Program-made: the position numbers and the translations under genes
Source: Gammaproteobacteria bacterium
GTDB taxonomy: Bacteria; Pseudomonadota; Gammaproteobacteria; Steroidobacterales; PWYM01
Assembly (NCBI GenBank): GCA_003567475.1
Contig: PWZL01000080.1
Coordinates: 1-64,000, forward strand
DNA: 64,000 nt
Reading direction: 5' to 3'
Notes under the pieces: generated by a model
The model's input: the letters and a program-made list of their open reading frames with translations, nothing else
Database searches by the model: none
Told to the model about the DNA's origin: nothing
In this document: positions 59,870 to 64,000 of the stretch, piece after piece
Layout: every line of letters starts with the position of its first letter
Numbering within the stretch: the first letter of the stretch is position 1

Positions 59870-59906
59870 AACCGGCTCGAGCACCAACGCTCAGCCGGTT
59901 TTTTTT
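59870..59906 (+). terminator. intrinsic terminator of tRNA-Asn
   Basis: AACCGGCT (59870-59877) pairs with AGCCGGTT (59893-59900), extended by GAGC/GCTC inside, and is followed by a T run (59899-59906). It also faces the end of galU, but lacks a T run on that strand. Confidence 0.9.
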
Positions 59907-59911
59907 GCGTG

Positions 59912-60802
59912 TCAGCTGGACGACGCACCGCGCCCGACCAACTCACGCAGGTAGCTGGCGAACTCCGGGCCGAGCGAGGGATGCTGCAGGCCCAGTTCGA
60001 CCGTCGCCTTGAGGTAACCGAGCTTGCTGCCACAGTCATATCGGATCCCCTGGAAGGGATATGCCGCGACCGGATGACTCTCGAGCAGATCGGCGATGGC
60101 ATCGGTGAGCTGAATTTCACCACCGGCACCCCGGCCCGTGTGCTCCAACCGGTCGAAGATCTCCGGCGGCAACAGGTAGCGACCCACCACGGCCAGGTTG
60201 GAGGGCGCGTTCTCAGGTTTCGGCTTCTCGACGATTTGCCGAATGAGATGGTGTCCCTCGCCAGTGGTCTCGACCGCGACGATCCCGTAACTCGCGCTAT
60301 GTTCGACGGGAATGGTCTCGACCCCCAGCACACCACAGCCATGGGCCTCGTATTGTCTGCGCATTTGCAGCAGTACCGGCTCATCTGCGTCGATGAGGTC
60401 ATCGGCAAGGTGTACGAAGAACGGCTCCTTACCGACTACCGCGCGAGCACACAGCACCGCGTGTCCCAGACCTAGGGGCTCGCCCTGCCGAATGTAGATA
60501 CAGGTCACCGAAGACGGAACGATATCGCGCACGATCTTCAGAAGCTCGTCCTTGCCCGCCGCGGCAAGTGCGGCCTCGAGTCCCGCGTCGGTATCGAAAT
60601 GGTCTTCGATCGCACGCTTGGAACTCCCCGTCACGAACACCAGGCGCGTGGCGCCCGCGCGAATGGCCTCCTCGACCGCATACTGAATCAGCGGCTTGTC
60701 GACCACCGGCAGCATTTCCTTGGGGCTCGCCTTGGTGGCGGGAAGAAATCGGGTGCCGCGACCGGCAACGGGAAACACGGCGGTGGTGATCGGGGCAGGC
60801 AA
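59912..60802 (-). CDS. galU: UTP-glucose-1-phosphate uridylyltransferase
   Basis: A 296-residue nucleotidyltransferase making UDP-glucose for envelope sugars. The nucleotide signature [22 protein letters not shown] is near 10-31 and the sugar-binding [20 protein letters not shown] near 192. No ATG fits: the start is TTG at 60802, seven bases after GGAG, giving the conserved [11 protein letters not shown]-terminus. Convergent with tRNA-Asn. Confidence 0.94.
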   Translation of the reverse strand: MPAPITTAVFPVAGRGTRFLPATKASPKEMLPVVDKPLIQYAVEEAIRAGATRLVFVTGSSKRAIEDHFDTDAGLEAALAAAGKDELLKIVRDIVPSSVTCIYIRQGEPLGLGHAVLCARAVVGKEPFFVHLADDLIDADEPVLLQMRRQYEAHGCGVLGVETIPVEHSASYGIVAVETTGEGHHLIRQIVEKPKPENAPSNLAVVGRYLLPPEIFDRLEHTGRGAGGEIQLTDAIADLLESHPVAAYPFQGIRYDCGSKLGYLKATVELGLQHPSLGPEFASYLRELVGRGASSS

Positions 60803-60888
60803 GGCAACTCTCCATCAAGACCTGAACAAACCTTGATGATACCCGAGCACCCAGGGGACCGCCGTACCGAAAGGTTCACGGAACCCGA

Positions 60889-60930
60889 GCCCCGAAGGCT
60901 GGCGGCTCGACTGCGGCCAGCCTTCGGGGC
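60889..60930 (-). terminator. 15-bp inverted repeat between comEA and galU
   Basis: GCCCCGAAGGCTGGC (60889-60903) is perfectly complementary to GCCAGCCTTCGGGGC (60916-60930) across a 12-base loop. It begins seven bases after the comEA stop (60937), so it would end that transcript, but no T run follows. It may be a Rho-linked terminator or a processing stem. Confidence 0.55.
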
Positions 60931-60936
60931 CGGGAG

Positions 60937-61209
60937 TTACTCCTCGTCGCTCAGGCGGATGTCTGCGCGGTTCATGTCGAGCACTCGAGGTCCGATGCCA
61001 CTGACCTCCAGCAGATCGTCGATGGTCTCGAACGGCCCGTGGGTTTCACGATACTCGACGATCGCCTGCGCCCGGACCATGCCGATGCCACTGAGCTCTG
61101 CGGCAATGGTCTCGGCATCTGCCGTGTTGACGTTTACGGGCCCGGCCAGGGCGACCCCCCCAAGCACCAGCGCCACGCTGGCGATAAAAACACGGATGAT
61201 CTGGTTCAT
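60937..61209 (-). CDS. ComEA-like helix-hairpin-helix protein
   Basis: A 90-residue exported DNA-binding protein. Residues 1-22 form a signal sequence (ALVLGGVALA-GP), followed by the ComEA repeat VNVNTADAETIAAELSGIGMVRAQAIVEYR and a second hairpin FETIDDLLEVSGIGPRVLD. ComEA binds incoming DNA in the periplasm during natural transformation; small versions of this type are common in gammaproteobacteria and do not by themselves prove competence. AAGGAG precedes the ATG. Confidence 0.92.
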   Translation of the reverse strand: MNQIIRVFIASVALVLGGVALAGPVNVNTADAETIAAELSGIGMVRAQAIVEYRETHGPFETIDDLLEVSGIGPRVLDMNRADIRLSDEE

Positions 61210-61347
61210 GCTCCACTCCTTGCGATATACGCCATCGCCGGCCCTCTGCCGGCAAACATCAGGCTAGGCGCAGACCATCGGCTGCGCGAGTGGGCATTCT
61301 GGGCAATCGGCGCGAAATGACCGGCCGCTCGACCCACACCGTTGGCC

Positions 61348-62550
61348 TCACTGGCGTGGGGACGTCTCCAGCACGGTGTCCAGCGGTAACGTGGCAGCCG
61401 CCCGGGTGGTGTCCCAGCTGCGACAGCCCGGGCACTGCCAACTCATCCGCTGACTGCGGTGTCCGCAGCTGCCGCATTGGTAACGCGGGCCACGATGCAC
61501 CAGTCTGCGCAGTCCGCCAGACATGCGCTCGAGCAACTGACGGCGCGCCTCGCCGCTGGCCTGCGCCAGCGCAGGCGCATCCACCAGGCTGGCCAGGGTA
61601 TCGTCGCCGGTCAGCAGCCCGATCAGCGCCTCCTCCAGCACGGGCGGATCGAGCAGATCGCAGGTGATCGCAGCATAGGCCACGCCCGGTGCCTCCCGGG
61701 TCGTTAGCAGCGGTCGCAACAAGGCATCCAGCCCGGCAAGATCCTCTCGCCGGGAAGCCAAACGGTGCAGGTCCGGCAGGACCTCGGGCAGCAGCGCGGG
61801 AGAACCTCGGACAACTTCCGACAGCAGCCGCCAGGCCAGCGCGCTGTCACCCTCATGTTCGGCGAGCCGCGCCCGCAGGATCGCCCCGCGAGGCAGGGCC
61901 CGCCTGGCGCGCTGCGCCTTTTTCAGCCAGCCTCGTGCGACCCGTGATTCGCCATTGCCCAGCGCGCGCTCAGCCAGCTCACAATAATAGTGCGCCACCG
62001 GGACATCCTGGCGTTCGCCCGACACTTTCTCCAACTCATGTCGCACGATGATGGCCTGCTCCCACTCACCGAGGCTCTCGAGAATACCGACCAGCCGCCC
62101 CAACGCCGGCTCCGGGTCCTCTGCCTGCTCGGCGACCTGCCGGAACAGACTCTCCGCTCGATCCATGAGCCCGGCCCGCAGGTAGTCCTCCCCGAGCGCG
62201 AACAGCGCCGTGTGTCGCTGCACGCTGGAGAGGTCGGGCCGGGCAAGAATGTTCTGATGAATGCGGATCGCGCGATCGAGCTCCCCGCGGCGTCGGAACA
62301 GGCTCCCCAGCGCGAAGTGGGTATCCAGCGCTTCATCATCCGTGGCAATCATGCGCACGAACATCTCCAGCGCCTTGTCGGTCTCGTCATCCAGCAGCAG
62401 GTTCAGCCCGCGGAGATACCCCTGGCTCAGCGGTGGCTCGTCTTCCTGACTATCGCGGTCCCGCCGGTCCAGAAACCGCGCATAGGCCCACCCTGCGGCA
62501 GCCGCCACCATGAACAGCGCGAATAAGAGAAACGTTGATTCAGTGGGCAT
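61348..62550 (-). CDS. lapB: LPS assembly protein LapB (YciM)
   Basis: A 400-residue inner-membrane-anchored TPR protein. One transmembrane helix at about 6-24 is followed by TPR repeats over 45-350 and a rubredoxin-like metal site at the C-terminus with CGSCGH and CPGC pairs near 358-380. In E. coli it directs FtsH to LpxC and coordinates LPS assembly. The ATG at 62550 overlaps lapA by 11 bases. Confidence 0.94.
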   Translation of the reverse strand: MPTESTFLLFALFMVAAAAGWAYARFLDRRDRDSQEDEPPLSQGYLRGLNLLLDDETDKALEMFVRMIATDDEALDTHFALGSLFRRRGELDRAIRIHQNILARPDLSSVQRHTALFALGEDYLRAGLMDRAESLFRQVAEQAEDPEPALGRLVGILESLGEWEQAIIVRHELEKVSGERQDVPVAHYYCELAERALGNGESRVARGWLKKAQRARRALPRGAILRARLAEHEGDSALAWRLLSEVVRGSPALLPEVLPDLHRLASRREDLAGLDALLRPLLTTREAPGVAYAAITCDLLDPPVLEEALIGLLTGDDTLASLVDAPALAQASGEARRQLLERMSGGLRRLVHRGPRYQCGSCGHRSQRMSWQCPGCRSWDTTRAAATLPLDTVLETSPRQ

Positions 62551-62839
62551 CTTGCATGGGCAGGCTGCGCAGGCTGCTGATCTCGGCCTCCGAGGCCGCA
62601 AGCTTGCGGCGCAGCCGGCGCCGCTGGTGTGTCACGCGCAGCAGGGCGAAGCTGCAGCACACCAGACCGAATGCCCAGCCCAGGGCAAAGGTGACGATGA
62701 ACGCCACCGAGATGCGAGCATCCACCAGTTCGAACGCACCGAGATCCAGCGTGACAACGCCGGGGTTCTGCGCCGCGAACACGGCCGCGGCCAGTGCGAC
62801 GACCACGACCAGGATGATGGTCAACAGCGTACGGATCAT
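62540..62839 (-). CDS. lapA: LPS assembly protein LapA (DUF1049)
   Basis: A 99-residue membrane protein with two helices (about 4-24 and 44-66), the family segment AAQNPGVVTLDLGAFE between them, and a basic coiled-coil tail. Partner of LapB; the pair is downstream of ihfB as in other gammaproteobacteria. Confidence 0.93.
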   Translation of the reverse strand: MIRTLLTIILVVVVALAAAVFAAQNPGVVTLDLGAFELVDARISVAFIVTFALGWAFGLVCCSFALLRVTHQRRRLRRKLAASEAEISSLRSLPMQDAH

Positions 62840-62915
62840 GCAGACGTCTCCTGGCAGACCCACTTCAGGGGTCAGAGTGCCCGAGACTGCATTGTAAAGG
62901 AAGGCGGCTTGGCGA

Positions 62916-63218
62916 TCAGTCCTTGATCGACAGGTGCTTGCCGGCGTTGACGCGTTCCCGAAGATCCTTGCCCGGCTTGAAATGGGGCACATGCTTTCCC
63001 GAGAGCGCCACGGCCTCGCCAGTCTTCGGATTCCGGCCCATACGGGGCGGGCGGAAATGCAGGGAGAAGCTGCCAAAGCCACGTATCTCGATCCGCTCGC
63101 CATTGGCCAACGCATCGCTCATCAGCTCGAGCAGGTGTTTGACCGCCAACTCCACATCTTTGGCCGGCAGGTGGGCCTGCTTGCGGGCGATCAGTTCAAT
63201 CAGCTCGGATTTTGTCAT
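62916..63218 (-). CDS. ihfB: integration host factor beta subunit
   Basis: A 100-residue HU/IHF-fold protein beginning [20 protein letters not shown] and with the DNA-arm [22 protein letters not shown]. Forms IHF with the ihfA product. It lies after rpsA, from which it is separated by a long hairpin. Confidence 0.96.
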   Translation of the reverse strand: MTKSELIELIARKQAHLPAKDVELAVKHLLELMSDALANGERIEIRGFGSFSLHFRPPRMGRNPKTGEAVALSGKHVPHFKPGKDLRERVNAGKHLSIKD

Positions 63219-63244
63219 CGGGTCCCCACCCTGCCAATCGGAAT

Positions 63245-63270
63245 CCGGCCCGCGACGTATCGCGGGCCGG
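63245..63270 (-). terminator. 11-bp perfect hairpin between rpsA and ihfB
   Basis: CCGGCCCGCGA and TCGCGGGCCGG (63245-63255, 63260-63270) form a perfect stem with a four-base loop 23 bp after the rpsA stop. There is no T run. It probably lowers read-through from rpsA into ihfB or marks an RNA processing site. Confidence 0.5.
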
Positions 63271-63293
63271 TCCGGTATTCACCCCTGGCCGTC

Positions 63294-63998
63294 TCAATCG
63301 TTGTCGCGGTTGGAGATCTGCTCACGCAACAGGTCACCCAGACTCGTCCCACTGCTGCTGCTGCCCGCGTCGGACTTGTAGTTCTGCATGACCTCAGCCT
63401 CTTCATGGGCCTCTTTCGCCTTGATCGACAAGGAGACCATCCGGCTCTTGCGATCGACCCCCGTGAATTTGGCGTCGATCTCGTCGCCCACCTTGAGCAC
63501 GGTCCGCGCATCTTCGACGCGATCACGCGAGAGCTCCGAGGCTCGCAACTGACCCTGGAGACCACCCGGCAGGTCCAGGATGGCGCCGCGAGCGTCCACC
63601 TCGGTCACCACGCCCCGGATGACAGAGCCCTTGGGATGCTCAGCCAGGAACCCGGACATCGGATCGCGATCCATCTGCTTCATCCCAAGCGAGATGCGTT
63701 CGCGTTCCGGATCGATGGCCAGCACCATGGCTTCCACATCGTCGCCCTTCTGGAAGTTGCGAACCGCCTCTTCGCCGGCGATGTCCCAGGAGATATCGGA
63801 GAGGTGAACGAGGCCATCGATGCCCCCGTCGAGCCCGATGAAAATACCGAAGTCGGTGATCGACTTGATCTGGCCGGACACCCGGTCGCCCTTGTTGAAG
63901 TTCGCTGCGAATTCCGACCAAGGGTTGGCCTGGCACTGCTTGATGCCAAGCGAGATCCGGCGACGGTCCTCGTCGATATCCAGCACCATCACTTCGAC
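63294..63998 (-). CDS. rpsA: ribosomal protein bS1, C-terminal part (5' end outside window)
   Basis: The last 234 residues of S1 contain two and a half S1 RNA-binding repeats ([43 protein letters not shown]) and the acidic, Ser-rich tail. The frame runs off the right edge. S1 delivers mRNA to the 30S subunit. Position before ihfB-lapA-lapB is standard. Confidence 0.96.
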   Translation of the reverse strand, partial: VEVMVLDIDEDRRRISLGIKQCQANPWSEFAANFNKGDRVSGQIKSITDFGIFIGLDGGIDGLVHLSDISWDIAGEEAVRNFQKGDDVEAMVLAIDPERERISLGMKQMDRDPMSGFLAEHPKGSVIRGVVTEVDARGAILDLPGGLQGQLRASELSRDRVEDARTVLKVGDEIDAKFTGVDRKSRMVSLSIKAKEAHEEAEVMQNYKSDAGSSSSGTSLGDLLREQISNRDND

Positions 63999-64000
63999 TT

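Overview
The window is a dense, GC-rich stretch of a gammaproteobacterial chromosome with no mobile elements, rRNA or CRISPR arrays. Supporting signs are the rpsA-ihfB-lapA-lapB and infC-rpmI-rplT-pheS-pheT-ihfA-merR blocks, a long-form HisG, a HisB with an N-terminal HAD-derived domain, a fused aspartate kinase/diaminopimelate decarboxylase, a TrpR-family gene heading the his operon and a SAM-I riboswitch on met genes. The last three are best known from Xanthomonadales and relatives. I would place it near Xanthomonadales/Chromatiales, but the exact family cannot be read from the sequence.

Layout. 1-6.5 kb: end of a TauE/SafE permease gene, a [2Fe-2S] ferredoxin, and a leftward TonB2/TtpC-like energy-transduction operon (DUF3450, long ExbB, ExbB, ExbD, TonB, TPR). 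6.8-10.7 kb: an acyl-CoA dehydrogenase divergent from an SDR / quinone-oxidoreductase-like / histidine phosphatase operon. 10.7-17.8 kb: a branched-chain amino-acid operon (threonine-dehydratase-like gene, leuA, ilvE, leuC, leuD, leuB) preceded by a readable leucine attenuator: promoter, a leader peptide with four consecutive Leu codons, an antiterminator and a terminator. 17.9-18.8 kb: a diguanylate cyclase behind a near-perfect sigma-54 promoter. 18.9-22.8 kb: a leftward metB-metY-metX operon behind a SAM-I riboswitch. 22.9-30 kb: a rightward his operon led by a TrpR-family regulator with a palindromic operator candidate; it lacks hisI, and its HisB phosphatase domain is degenerate. 30-41 kb: a DUF1338 protein, two bacterial PH-domain membrane proteins, the lysC-lysA fusion, ilvD, a fatty-acid desaturase, a D-2-hydroxyacid dehydrogenase and a serine/threonine dehydratase. 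41-50.4 kb: the least ordinary part. It has a divergent class III nucleotidyl cyclase with a novel N-terminus, tail-to-tail with a pseudo-ATPase-FHA protein, then a phosphate permease and a PPK2 polyphosphate kinase sharing a 20-bp upstream motif, a second acyl-CoA dehydrogenase, a hydrolase pseudogene remnant and an orphan lipoprotein. 50.5-64 kb: housekeeping genes for translation, DNA bending, repair and LPS control, with three tRNAs (Pro-GGG, Val-GAC, Asn-GTT).

Together the window holds most of the leucine, histidine and methionine pathways plus steps of isoleucine/valine and lysine synthesis. Three different control devices are visible for amino acids: ribosome-mediated attenuation (Leu), a metabolite riboswitch (SAM) and a probable TrpR-family repressor (His). 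The points most worth following up are the degenerate HisB phosphatase domain, the cyclase/FHA pair, the shared pit/ppk2 motif, the sigma-54 promoter on the diguanylate cyclase, and the leucine leader that may itself be translated from a leaderless start.
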